Of a DNA stretch of 64,000 nt, positions 34,872 through 42,634 are shown piece after piece. The notes under the pieces were generated by a model. That model searched no databases and was not told the origin of the DNA. It saw only the letters and a program-made list of their open reading frames with translations. Each line of letters opens with the position of its first letter. Positions within the stretch are counted from its first letter, which is position 1. Source of the stretch: Streptomyces natalensis ATCC 27448 (GTDB lineage Bacteria > Actinomycetota > Actinomycetes > Streptomycetales > Streptomycetaceae); the NCBI RefSeq assembly GCF_000935125.1, contig NZ_JRKI01000018.1, positions 124,001-188,000 on the forward strand, in the 5' to 3' direction. Both the position numbers and the translations under genes were made by a program.

Positions 34872-35645
34872 TCAGTTGGGTGTCCCTCCCCGCTCCGCCA
34901 GGAACTCCGCATAGGTGCGCGTCCCGTCCGCATGCTCCGGGGTGAGGATCCCGCCCCGCCGCAGTGCGGCGAACGTCCCGCCCGGCAGCCACAGGGGCAT
35001 CAGCAGCCGGCGCCGTCCGCCCGCCTCCAGGGTGGCCCGGACCAGGTCCCGGGCGTCGAGCACCTCGGGTCCGCCGAAATCGGCGACCCGTCCGGCCGGT
35101 GCGCCGGCCGCCAGCCCGGCCAGCCGGACGGCGACCTCCCGGACGTCGACCGGCTGCACCCGCACACCCGCCGGCACCGGCAGTACCGGCGAGCGCGCCC
35201 CCGCCTTCACCAGCATCAGCACCAGATCGTGGAACTGCGTGGTGCGCAGCACGCTCCAGCCGAGCCCGGAGTCCTCGATCAGCCGCTCCACCGCGAGCTT
35301 GGCGCGGTAGTAGCGCAGCGGGACCCGGTCGATGCCGACGATGGAGATGTAGACGAGGTGCGGCACGGCGGCCGCCTTCGCGGCGTCGATCAGCCGGCCC
35401 GCCGCCTCGGTGTCGCCGCCCGCCGGGGCCGTGGCGCAGTGCACGACGGCGTCCACCCCGGCCAGCGCCTCGTCCAGCCCGGTGCCGTCGCGCAGATCGA
35501 CCGCGTACGAGCGCAGCCGCGGTCGCTCCCGGCCGGTGTGCGGCCGCCGGCTCAGCGAGCGCACATCATGGCCGTCGCCGAGCAGCCGGTCGATCAGGGG
35601 CCGTCCGAGCGTGCCCGTGCCGCCGGTCACCAGAATTGTCGCCAT
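34872..35645 (-). CDS. NmrA-like atypical short-chain dehydrogenase
   Basis: The 257-residue protein opens directly with the nucleotide-binding motif MATILVTGGTGTLGRPLIDRL. A typical atypical-SDR course follows: a DLRDGTGLDEALAGVDAVVHCA strand-turn, YYRAKLAVERLIEDSG with the YxxxK-like lysine region, and a C-terminal substrate part (VQPVDVREVAVRLAGLA). The protein binds NAD(P). NmrA-type members can be either redox sensors or reductases. ATG 35645 is the family start. It is divergent from the riboflavin operon, separated by about 200 bp. Confidence 0.82.
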   Translation of the reverse strand: MATILVTGGTGTLGRPLIDRLLGDGHDVRSLSRRPHTGRERPRLRSYAVDLRDGTGLDEALAGVDAVVHCATAPAGGDTEAAGRLIDAAKAAAVPHLVYISIVGIDRVPLRYYRAKLAVERLIEDSGLGWSVLRTTQFHDLVLMLVKAGARSPVLPVPAGVRVQPVDVREVAVRLAGLAAGAPAGRVADFGGPEVLDARDLVRATLEAGGRRRLLMPLWLPGGTFAALRRGGILTPEHADGTRTYAEFLAERGGTPN

Positions 35646-35844
35646 GTGCAGATCAGTCCTCGGAAGGGGATGCCAGCAGGGGCAGAAGTGGATGTGAGGT
35701 GGGGTTTCCCACTGTGACGACGCAGGCGCCCCGTCCGTGACGACCGACGCGCCCGCGCCCCCTGTGAGCCACCCCACAGGCCCTCGCCCGCATGGCCGAC
35801 GATCAGTCGTGGCAGACTGAAGCTGTACTGACATAAGAGCAGCA

Positions 35845-35971
35845 GCGCACTCCGGGGTCGGTGTAATTCCGAACCGGCGGTTACAGTCCGCGACCCGTCC
35901 GCAGCCAGCGGCCGGTTGAGCAGGTGAAATTCCTGCACCGACGGTGAAAGTCCGGATGGGAGGCAGTGCGC
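35845..35971 (+). ncRNA. FMN riboswitch (RFN element)
   Basis: The characteristic RFN blocks are all visible in order: GCACTCCGGGGTCGGTG, TAATTCCGAACCGGCGG, GTTACAGTCCGCGACCCG, CAGGTGAAATTCCTG, CGACGGTGAAAGTCCGGATG, GGAGGCAGTGC. P1 pairs 35845-35851 with 35965-35971. It controls the downstream rib genes in response to FMN. The start of ribD lies about 150 nt further on, and that interval presumably contains the switching hairpin. Confidence 0.97.
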
Positions 35972-36124
35972 GGCGGGCGAGCTCGGTACACCGCCGTCGG
36001 CGGCGCGTCCGGTCGTATCCGGACGGGTTCGACGCCTTCCGGTTCGGTGTCCCCGTTGCTCCGTTCCCGTTTTCTGTCGTCCAGACAGCCCCGGAGTCCG
36101 TGCCCGATGAGGCAGGAGGACCCG

Positions 36125-37252
36125 GTGGCCACCGCAGCCCCCGATGAGACCGCGGCGATGCGCCGAGCCCTTGAGCTCGCGGCGCGCGGCCTGGGGCACA
36201 CCAGCCCGAATCCGGTCGTCGGCTGCGTCGTCCTGGACTCCGCGGGCCGTACGGCCGGCGAGGGCTGGCACCAGCGCGCCGGCGGCCCGCATGCCGAGGT
36301 CCATGCCCTGCGCGCGGCCGGCGAGCGGGCCCGCGGCGGCACCGCCGTCGTCACCCTCGAACCCTGCAACCACACCGGCCGCACCGGCCCCTGCGCCCAG
36401 GCGCTCATCGACGCCGGAATCGCCCGGGTGGTCTACGCCGTCGCCGATCCCGACCCGACCGCCACCGGCGGCGCCGTCACCCTGGCCGAGGCCGGGGTGG
36501 ACGTCGAGGGCGGTCTGCTCGCCGACGAGGCCGCCGCGGGCAACGAGGCATGGCTGACCGCCGTGCTGCGCCACCGCCCGTTCGTGCTGTGGAAGTACGC
36601 CGCCACCCTTGACGGCCGGATCGCTGCCGCCGACGGCACCAGCCGCTGGATCTCCTCGCCGCAGTCGCGCGCCGACGTCCACCGGCTGCGCGCCGCGGCC
36701 GATGCGGTGATCGTCGGCTCCGGCACCGCCCGCGCCGACGACCCGCAGCTCGGCGCCCGGATCGCCGGACTGTCCGACGACGAGATCAGCCAGCCGCTGC
36801 GGGTCGTCGTCGACTCCGGCGCCACCGTCGTCAAGGCCGGCGCCCGCGTCCTGGACGGCACCGCGCCCACCCTCATCGCCGTCGCCGAGGACGCGGACGC
36901 CGCCCACCTCGACGGCCTCGCCCCGCTGCTGCGGCTGCCGCGCGCCGCCGGCGGCCGCGGCCTGGACATCCCCGCACTGCTCAAGGCCCTGTACGCGCGC
37001 GAGGTGCGCTCCGTACTCCTCGAAGGCGGGCCCACGCTCGCCGGGGCCTTTCTCGCCGCCCACGCCGTCGACAAGGTCGTCGGCTATCTGGCGCCCGCCC
37101 TGCTGGGCGCCGGACCGGCCGTCCTCGCCGACGCCGGAATCACCACCATCAGCCAGGCGTTGCGGCTCGACGTGACCGACACCGAACGGCTCGGCCCCGA
37201 TCTGCGCATCACCGCCACCCCCATCCGTCCCGCCCTTCCCGAGGAGAACTGA
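36125..37252 (+). CDS. ribD: Bifunctional riboflavin deaminase/reductase
   Basis: Deaminates and then reduces the pyrimidine intermediate of riboflavin synthesis. The 375-residue protein has an N-terminal zinc deaminase domain (PNPVVGCVV, HAEVHAL with the catalytic Glu, and PCNHTGRTGPC zinc cysteines). A reductase domain starts near residue 155 (VLWKYAATLDGRIAAADGTS, later LLEGGPTLAGAFL). GTG 36125 is chosen because of GGAGGA 4 nt upstream. An in-frame ATG at 36107 would add 6 residues. It is the first gene under the FMN riboswitch and ends 1 bp before ribE. Confidence 0.95.
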   Translation: MATAAPDETAAMRRALELAARGLGHTSPNPVVGCVVLDSAGRTAGEGWHQRAGGPHAEVHALRAAGERARGGTAVVTLEPCNHTGRTGPCAQALIDAGIARVVYAVADPDPTATGGAVTLAEAGVDVEGGLLADEAAAGNEAWLTAVLRHRPFVLWKYAATLDGRIAAADGTSRWISSPQSRADVHRLRAAADAVIVGSGTARADDPQLGARIAGLSDDEISQPLRVVVDSGATVVKAGARVLDGTAPTLIAVAEDADAAHLDGLAPLLRLPRAAGGRGLDIPALLKALYAREVRSVLLEGGPTLAGAFLAAHAVDKVVGYLAPALLGAGPAVLADAGITTISQALRLDVTDTERLGPDLRITATPIRPALPEEN

Positions 37253-37253
37253 C

Positions 37254-37925
37254 ATGTTCACCGGAATCGTCGAAGAACTGGGCGAGGTCGTCGCCGTGGA
37301 GGACCTCGGCGACAGTCCCCCAGCTAACGCTGGGGGTGCCCCCACGCGCGCTGCTCGATTCACCCTGCGCGGCCCCGTCGTCACCGCGGACGCGAAGCAC
37401 GGCGACTCGATCGCGGTCAACGGTGTCTGTCTGACCGTCGTGGACACCGCCGACGGGGAATTCACCGCCGATGTGATGGCCGAGACGCTGGACCGCTCCA
37501 GCCTCGGCGCGCTGAGCGCCGGCTCGCGGGTCAACCTGGAGCGCCCGATGGCGCTCGGCGGACGGCTCGGCGGGCACCTCGTCCAGGGGCATGTCGACGG
37601 CACCGGCACCATCGCCGCACGCACCCCGGCCGAACACTGGGAGCTCGTCAAGATCGCGCTCCCGGCCGCGCTGGCCCGGTACGTCGTCGAGAAGGGCTCC
37701 ATCACCGTCGACGGCGTCAGCCTGACCGTCGTCGAGGCCGGCGACGACTACTTCACCATCAGCCTCATCCCCACCACGCTCGACCTGACCACCCTGGGCA
37801 TCAAGCAGGTCGGCGATCCCGTCAACCTTGAGGTCGACATCCTCGCCAAGTACGTCGAGCGGCTGCTCGGCCGGGGCGCCGAGGACCTCAAGGACCTCGA
37901 AGAGGTTTTGGAGATGGACCGTTGA
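37254..37925 (+). CDS. ribE: Riboflavin synthase alpha chain, with an inserted palindrome-encoded loop
   Basis: Dismutates two lumazine molecules to riboflavin. The protein has two tandem lumazine-binding barrels: the first starts with [12 protein letters not shown] and [14 protein letters not shown], the second with [13 protein letters not shown] and [13 protein letters not shown]. At 223 residues it is longer than the usual 200-215. About 13 residues ([13 protein letters not shown], near residues 22-34) lie within the first barrel and are encoded by a G/C palindrome, so they look like an insertion that kept the frame. ATG 37254 directly follows ribD. Confidence 0.94.
   Translation: MFTGIVEELGEVVAVEDLGDSPPANAGGAPTRAARFTLRGPVVTADAKHGDSIAVNGVCLTVVDTADGEFTADVMAETLDRSSLGALSAGSRVNLERPMALGGRLGGHLVQGHVDGTGTIAARTPAEHWELVKIALPAALARYVVEKGSITVDGVSLTVVEAGDDYFTISLIPTTLDLTTLGIKQVGDPVNLEVDILAKYVERLLGRGAEDLKDLEEVLEMDR
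37314..37350 (+). repeat. Palindromic repeat inside ribE
   Basis: 37317-37324 pairs with 37329-37336 around TAAC, and TGGGGG/CCCCCA pairs again at 37331-37344. It resembles the small CCCCCAGC...GCTGGGGG palindromes scattered in Streptomyces genomes, here inserted in a coding region without breaking the frame. The wording about scatter is from memory. Confidence 0.5.
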
Positions 37926-38575
37926 GCGCATTCGGCTGGCTGAACGGCGTGGCGTTCACGGCCTTCGGACAGCACGTCATCTGGTCGGACATGGCCGGCA
38001 ACACCATCGGCCTGGCCGCCCTCGCCCTCGGCTGGCGGCGCTCCCTGTGGACCTGGCCCGCCCAGTTCCTCTCCGGCCTCGTCCTCGTCGCCGCCTACGC
38101 CTCCGCCCACCTCAGCGGCGGCATCGGCAAGCAGCTGCTCGTCATCGGCGTGGCGCTGTGGGGCTGGCGGCAGTGGCAGCGCGGCCGGCAGCAGGCGCAG
38201 GACGGCTCGATCGCCGTACGGTTCGCGAGCCGGCGCGAGCGCGGGCTGCTGATCGGCGGTACGGCCCTGGGCACCGCGGCCGTCGGCACCCTGTTCACCC
38301 TGCTCCCGCAACTGTCCTGGAACCCCTGGCCGGACGCGTACATCTTCGTCGGCACCGTCGCCGCGATGGTCGCCCAGGCCCGCGGTCTGGTCGAGTTCTG
38401 GTTCGCCTGGCTGCTGGTCGACGTCGTCGGCGTCCCCCTCGCCTTCAGCAGCGGACTCGCCTTCTCCGGTCTCGTCTACGTCGTCTATCTCGCCCTCGTC
38501 GTGTGGGGACTGCGCGACTGGTGGCTGCGCTCGCGCGCCGCCACGCGCCCCGTCCTGGAAGGAGCAGCGGCATGA
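37922..38575 (+). CDS. ribM: PnuC-family riboflavin transporter
   Basis: A 217-residue membrane protein with about 7 hydrophobic segments. It has PnuC-family marks: [22 protein letters not shown] near the start, [11 protein letters not shown] in the middle, and [18 protein letters not shown] toward the end with the W-rich binding face. PnuC proteins take up nicotinamide riboside. The version inside actinobacterial rib operons (RibM/PnuX) transports riboflavin, which fits its position under an FMN riboswitch. It starts with TTG at 37922 overlapping the ribE stop, and its end overlaps ribBA (ATGA). Confidence 0.85.
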   Translation: MSAFGWLNGVAFTAFGQHVIWSDMAGNTIGLAALALGWRRSLWTWPAQFLSGLVLVAAYASAHLSGGIGKQLLVIGVALWGWRQWQRGRQQAQDGSIAVRFASRRERGLLIGGTALGTAAVGTLFTLLPQLSWNPWPDAYIFVGTVAAMVAQARGLVEFWFAWLLVDVVGVPLAFSSGLAFSGLVYVVYLALVVWGLRDWWLRSRAATRPVLEGAAA

Positions 38576-39903
38576 CCGCACTGCAGAACTGGTACGAGGC
38601 GGAGGCCGCCGAGAACCTGGTGCTGGACCCCGTCGAACGGGCCATCGCCGATATCGCCGCCGGCCGCCCCGTCGTCGTCGTGGACGACGAGAACCGCGAG
38701 AACGAGGGCGACCTCGTCGTCGCCGCCGAGAAGGCCACCCCCGAGATCGTCGCGTTCATGATGAGCGAATGCCGCGGACTGATCTGCGCCCCCCTGGAGG
38801 GCGACGAACTGGACCGGCTGGAACTCCCGCAGATGGTCGTGCACAACACCGAGTCGATGCAGACCGCGTTCACCGTCTCCGTCGACGCCACCGCCGCCCA
38901 CGGCGTGACCACCGGCATCTCCGCCGCCGACCGCGCCACCACCCTGCGGATGCTGGCCTCCGGTGACGCGGCCCCCACCGACTTCGTCCGGCCGGGCCAC
39001 ATCTTCCCGCTGCGAGCCAAGCCCGGTGGCGTCCTGGTGCGCAACGGCCACACCGAGGCCGGCGTGGACCTCGCCCGGCTGGCGGGCCTGCGCCCGGCGG
39101 CCGCCATCGTGGAGATCGCCGGCGAGGACGGCGCCATGCTGCGCCTGCCCGAGCTGGTCCCCTTCGCCCGTAAGCACGGCCTGGCGATCATCTCCATCGA
39201 GGACCTGATCGCCTACCGCCGGGCGTCGGAGCCCACCGTCCGCCGCGAGGCCACCACCCGGCTGCCGACCGCGCACGGCGAGTTCACCGCGTACGGCTAC
39301 CGTTCCACCGTCGACGGTGTCGAGCACATCGCGCTGGTCGCCGGCGAGATCGGCGACGGCCAGGACGTCCTGGTCCGGGTCCACTCCGAATGCCTGACCG
39401 GCGACATCTTCCACTCGCTGCGCTGCGACTGCGGCCCGCAGCTGGAGGCGTCACTGGAGCGGATCACCGAGGCCGGCCGCGGCGTGGTCATCTACCTGCG
39501 CGGTCACGAGGGCCGCGGCATCGGCCTGCTCTCCAAGCTGCGCGCCTACGAACTCCAGGAGCGCGGCCGCGACACCCTCGACGCCAACCTCGAACTGGGG
39601 CTGCCCGCCGACTCCCGCGACTACGCCGCGGGTGCGCAGATGCTCCAGGACCTGGGCGTGCGCTCGCTGCGCCTGATGACCAACAACCCGGAGAAGACCA
39701 CCGCCCTGGTGCGGCACGGCCTGAAGGTCACCGGCCGCGAGCCGATGCCCGTCCAGGCCGGCGAGCACAATCTGCGGTATCTGCGCACCAAGCGGGACCG
39801 CATGGGCCACGACCTGCCCTGGCTTCCCGGTGCAAGCACCGGCTCCACTGGAGCGGCTGACGCCGCGCCCCCTGGTAGCGCCACCACTTGCGGCGACCAG
39901 TAA
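38572..39903 (+). CDS. ribBA: Bifunctional DHBP synthase / GTP cyclohydrolase II
   Basis: Makes both riboflavin precursors. The N-terminal RibB domain (residues 20-220) has the [20 protein letters not shown] metal/substrate loop and [13 protein letters not shown]. The C-terminal RibA domain (about 225-420) carries the zinc cysteines in [17 protein letters not shown] and GHEGRGIGL, the GTP-binding motif. The length is 443 residues. ATG 38572 overlaps the previous stop. The last 15 residues are of low complexity, and the stop lies within a 12-bp tandem array. Confidence 0.95.
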   Translation: MTALQNWYEAEAAENLVLDPVERAIADIAAGRPVVVVDDENRENEGDLVVAAEKATPEIVAFMMSECRGLICAPLEGDELDRLELPQMVVHNTESMQTAFTVSVDATAAHGVTTGISAADRATTLRMLASGDAAPTDFVRPGHIFPLRAKPGGVLVRNGHTEAGVDLARLAGLRPAAAIVEIAGEDGAMLRLPELVPFARKHGLAIISIEDLIAYRRASEPTVRREATTRLPTAHGEFTAYGYRSTVDGVEHIALVAGEIGDGQDVLVRVHSECLTGDIFHSLRCDCGPQLEASLERITEAGRGVVIYLRGHEGRGIGLLSKLRAYELQERGRDTLDANLELGLPADSRDYAAGAQMLQDLGVRSLRLMTNNPEKTTALVRHGLKVTGREPMPVQAGEHNLRYLRTKRDRMGHDLPWLPGASTGSTGAADAAPPGSATTCGDQ

Positions 39904-39965
39904 CCGGACCAGTAACCGGACCAGTAACTGGGCCAATGACCGGGCCGGTAACCCGGCCGGACCCC
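39894..39965 (+). repeat. 12-bp tandem array across the ribBA stop codon
   Basis: Six 12-bp units (39894, 39906, 39918, 39930, 39942, 39954) of the form nGACCAGTAACC, degenerating to the right. In the ribBA frame each of the first five supplies a stop: TAA at 39901, 39913, 39925, TGA at 39937, TAA at 39949. Confidence 0.85.
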
Positions 39966-40011
39966 CCACTCGTCAGCACACCACCCCACCATCACCCGTA
40001 CGAGGAGAACC

Positions 40012-40497
40012 GTGAGCGGCAAGGGCGCACCCGAACTGACCGTGAAGAACTGTGGCGATCTGCGGGTCGCCGTGATCGCCGCCCAGTGGCACGAGAAGGT
40101 GATGGACGGCCTGGTCGACGGCGCGCTGCGCGCCCTGACCGAGCTGGGCATCGACGAGCCGACGCTGCTGCGGGTGCCCGGCACCTTCGAGCTCCCGGTC
40201 GTCGCCAAGGTCCTGGCCGGCCGCGGCTATGACGCGATCGTCGCGCTCGGCGTGGTCATCCGCGGCGGCACCCCGCACTTCGACTACGTCTGCCAGGGCG
40301 TCACCCAGGGCCTGACGCAGGTCGCGGTGGACACCGGCGTCCCCGTCGGCTTCGGCGTGCTGACCTGCGACACCGACGAGCAGGCCCTGGACCGCGCGGG
40401 CATCGAGGGATCGACCGAGGACAAGGGGCACGAAGCGGTCACCGCCGCGGTCGCCACCGCCGCCACCCTGCGCTCGGTCTCCGAGCCCTGGCGCTGA
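40012..40497 (+). CDS. ribH: 6,7-dimethyl-8-ribityllumazine synthase
   Basis: Condenses the two riboflavin precursors into the lumazine. The 161-residue icosahedral-type protein has the substrate loops [15 protein letters not shown] and [15 protein letters not shown] (with the catalytic His), and [20 protein letters not shown] 40012 has GAGGAG 5 nt upstream. It lies 108 bp after ribBA across the tandem array, completing the riboswitch-controlled set. Confidence 0.96.
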   Translation: MSGKGAPELTVKNCGDLRVAVIAAQWHEKVMDGLVDGALRALTELGIDEPTLLRVPGTFELPVVAKVLAGRGYDAIVALGVVIRGGTPHFDYVCQGVTQGLTQVAVDTGVPVGFGVLTCDTDEQALDRAGIEGSTEDKGHEAVTAAVATAATLRSVSEPWR

Positions 40498-40522
40498 CCG
40501 GGGCCGGGCGACCGCGTAGGGT
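40494..40522 (+). promoter_or_regulatory. Candidate promoter of hisE, possibly leaderless
   Basis: CTGACC (40494-40499), 17-bp spacer, TAGGGT (40517-40522), and the hisE ATG 11 nt after the -10. There is no Shine-Dalgarno between them, so the transcript may begin at or very near the ATG. Confidence 0.55.
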
Positions 40523-40532
40523 AGGCGTCACC

Positions 40533-40805
40533 ATGTCCAAGAAGACGTTCGAGGAGCTCTTCGCCGAGCTCCAGCAGAAGGCCGCCACCGGCGACCCCGC
40601 GACCTCCCGCACCGCCGAGCTGGTGCAGGCCGGTGTCCATACCATCGGCAAGAAGGTCGTCGAAGAGGCCGCCGAGGTCTGGATGGCCGCGGAGTACGAA
40701 TCCGACGAGGCCGCCGCCGAGGAGATCTCCCAGCTCCTCTACCACCTTCAGGTGATGATGCTCGCCAAGGGAATCTCCCTGGACGACGTCTACGCCCACC
40801 TGTAG
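40533..40805 (+). CDS. hisE: Phosphoribosyl-ATP pyrophosphatase
   Basis: The second step of histidine synthesis hydrolyses PR-ATP to PR-AMP. The 90-residue all-helical MazG-like protein has the metal-binding [16 protein letters not shown] region ([17 protein letters not shown]) and [12 protein letters not shown]. The length is typical of stand-alone HisE. The -10-like TAGGGT element close upstream suggests its own promoter. It precedes hisG by 55 bp, as in other streptomycetes. Confidence 0.95.
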   Translation: MSKKTFEELFAELQQKAATGDPATSRTAELVQAGVHTIGKKVVEEAAEVWMAAEYESDEAAAEEISQLLYHLQVMMLAKGISLDDVYAHL

Positions 40806-40833
40806 GCCACCACCCCCTGCACCAGCCCAACTC

Positions 40834-40849
40834 CCTTTACCGGTAAAGG
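40834..40849 (+). promoter_or_regulatory. 16-bp perfect palindrome at the hisG ribosome-binding site
   Basis: CCTTTACCGGTAAAGG is fully symmetric and contains the likely Shine-Dalgarno AAAGG(A), 11 nt upstream of the hisG ATG. It could be an operator, or form an RNA stem that hides the ribosome site. Confidence 0.5.
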
Positions 40850-40860
40850 AATTCACTCTC

Positions 40861-41709
40861 ATGCTGCGCATCGCTGTCCCCAACAAGGGTTCACTGTCCG
40901 AGCCTGCGTCGGCGATGCTGCATGAGGCCGGCTACCGCCAGCGCAAGGACCGCCGGGAACTGGTCCTGGTCGACGCCGAGAACGAGGTCGAGTTCTTCTT
41001 CCTGCGCCCGCGGGACATCGCCGTCTACGTCGGCTCCGGCAAGCTCGACATCGGCATCACCGGCCGCGATCTGCTGCTGGACTCCGGCGCCGACGCCGAG
41101 GAGATCCTCCAGCTGGGCTTCGCCGGCTCGACCTTCCGCTACGCCACCCGTCCGGGCACGGCCAAGGACGTCACCGAGTTCGGCGGGATGACGATCGCCA
41201 CCTCCTTCTCCGGCCTGGTCACCCAGCACCTCGCCGACAACGGGGTGGATGCCTCCGTCGTCCACCTCGACGGGGCCGTGGAGACCGCCATCCAGCTCGG
41301 TGTCGCCGAGATCATCGCGGATGTCGTCGAGACCGGCACCACGCTGCGCAACGCCGGTCTGGAGATCATCGGCGAGCCGATCCTCAAGTCCGAGGCCGTG
41401 GTCATCCGCGGCACCGGCGCCCCCGAGGACGACCCGAAGGTCCGCCAGTTCCTCCGCCGTATGCAGGGCGTCCTGGTGGCCCGCCGCTACGTGATGATGG
41501 ACTACGACATCCGCGTCGAGCACGTCGAGAAGGCCGTCGCCCTCACCCCCGGCCTGGAGTCGCCCACCGTCTCCCCGCTGCACCACGAGGGCTGGGTCGC
41601 GGTCCGCTCGATGGTCCCCTCCAAGGACGCCCAGCGGATCATGGACGAGCTCTACGACCTCGGTGCCCGCGCGATCCTGACCACCGGCATCCACGCCTGC
41701 CGGCTCTGA
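40861..41709 (+). CDS. hisG: ATP phosphoribosyltransferase, long form
   Basis: Commits PRPP and ATP to histidine synthesis. The 282-residue protein is the long, histidine-feedback type. The catalytic domain begins LRIAVPNKGSLSEPA and has GITGRDLLLDSG and the PRPP loop ADVVETGTTLRNAGLE. The C-terminal ACT-like regulatory domain starts near residue 210 (SPTVSPLHHEGWVAVRSMV). ATG 40861 is the family start. Its translation start region is covered by the palindrome just upstream. Confidence 0.96.
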   Translation: MLRIAVPNKGSLSEPASAMLHEAGYRQRKDRRELVLVDAENEVEFFFLRPRDIAVYVGSGKLDIGITGRDLLLDSGADAEEILQLGFAGSTFRYATRPGTAKDVTEFGGMTIATSFSGLVTQHLADNGVDASVVHLDGAVETAIQLGVAEIIADVVETGTTLRNAGLEIIGEPILKSEAVVIRGTGAPEDDPKVRQFLRRMQGVLVARRYVMMDYDIRVEHVEKAVALTPGLESPTVSPLHHEGWVAVRSMVPSKDAQRIMDELYDLGARAILTTGIHACRL

Positions 41710-41734
41710 CCGCCCTCCCCCGAGCTCTCGACTC

Positions 41735-41795
41735 CTCCCCCCACTCCCGACTTCGCTCGAGCGGGGGGGGACCCCATGAGCAGGGGGGACCCCCA
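41735..41795 (+). repeat. G/C palindromic repeat between hisG and the PH-like gene
   Basis: An imperfect palindrome of the CTCCCGACTTCGCTCGAGCGGGGG kind (only part quoted: TTCGCTCGAGCGGGGG), followed by AGGGGGGACCCCC. This type recurs in Streptomyces intergenic regions and may be a small mobile palindrome or act as a terminator for hisG. Confidence 0.45.
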
Positions 41796-41820
41796 TCCCC
41801 ACCCACGGAAGACCGACGAC

Positions 41821-42288
41821 GTGTCCGCCGAACCCGTATCCCCGTCTCTGCCCAGCCTCCCGGTGACCTTCCGGCCCACCCGCACCCGGGCCGTCCTGTA
41901 CACCGTCGGCCTCGCCCAGCTCGCCGCCCTGACGGCCATCGCGCTGGCGCTGCCGAGGCTGACCGGCGGCGAGCGGATCAGCTTCGTCGTCACGGGCCTG
42001 CTGGTGCTGGCCGTCCTCCTGCTGCTCGCCCGCCCCAGGGTGGACGCCCGGCAGGAGGGCCTGACCGTCGTCAACCTCACCACCCGGCGCGAGCTGGCCT
42101 GGCCCCAGGTGCTGCGGGTCAACCTCAGGGCGGGTGACCCATGGGTCACCCTCGACCTCGCCGACGGCACCAGCCTGCCCGTCATGGGCATTCAGCCCGG
42201 TATCGCCCGGGAGGCGGCCCTGCGCGACGCCCGCGCCCTGCGGCAGCTCGCCGATACCCACGGCACCGGCGACCCCACGGCCGGGTGA
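41821..42288 (+). CDS. Small membrane protein with PH-like domain
   Basis: A 155-residue protein: two hydrophobic helices (about residues 28-45 and 52-70), then a C-terminal PH-like (bPH6 type) domain of short strands (VDARQEGLTVVNLTTRRELAW, VLRVNLRAGDPWVTLDLADG) ending in a helix (EAALRDARALRQLADTH). It is a common neighbour of hisG in Streptomyces. GTG 41821 is preferred; the ATG at 41776 lies within the palindromic repeat. Function unknown. Confidence 0.8.
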   Translation: MSAEPVSPSLPSLPVTFRPTRTRAVLYTVGLAQLAALTAIALALPRLTGGERISFVVTGLLVLAVLLLLARPRVDARQEGLTVVNLTTRRELAWPQVLRVNLRAGDPWVTLDLADGTSLPVMGIQPGIAREAALRDARALRQLADTHGTGDPTAG

Positions 42289-42316
42289 GCCTGCCCTAAT
42301 GCGGGCCCGGCTGTTT

Positions 42317-42480
42317 ACGACCTGGGGAGCAATAGGGACCGGCGTCGCGGCGTCCGGCACGGCCGCTCGCGGCGTTGCCGAAATGTCCTAGTAGCTCCGC
42401 TACGAGGACCTTCCGGCGCCTTGCGATCGACCGCACCGGACGCCGCTCCTTCTTCCGGTCCCTATTGCTCCCCAGGTCGT
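42317..42480 (+). mobile_element. 164-bp element with perfect 26-bp terminal inverted repeats (MITE-like)
   Basis: 42317-42342 and 42455-42480 are exact reverse complements (26 of 26). Inside, GCGGCGTCCGG (42347-42357) pairs with CCGGACGCCGC (42436-42446), and a central hairpin TCCTAGTAG/CTACGAGGA forms the tip. It contains no gene. It lies between the PH-like gene and the first CBS gene. No clear target-site duplication was seen. It could instead be an unusually long RNA hairpin. Confidence 0.6.
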
Positions 42481-42491
42481 TACTCTGTTCT

Positions 42492-42514
42492 CCGGGACGC
42501 ATCATGCGTCCCGG
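42492..42514 (+). terminator. Hairpin upstream of the CBS gene pair
   Basis: 10-bp perfect stem (42492-42501 with 42505-42514), loop TCA. The following 120 bp to the gene start is G/C-rich, may fold, and holds no recognised riboswitch. Confidence 0.45.
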
Positions 42515-42634
42515 CCGTGCCCTTGCGCGGCCCACCCTGCGAACCGAGGAGTGAATCCCTCCGGCAATGGACGGATCGCCCTGTAGTACCTGCGCCGCCC
42601 CCCTGGAGCCACCGCATACCGGGGAGGCGGCGGC

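Noticed and set aside
42481..42634. M-box, ydaO or yybP-ykoY riboswitch ahead of the CBS genes
   Set aside because: The leader is G/C-rich and foldable, but the conserved cores of these classes are not present.
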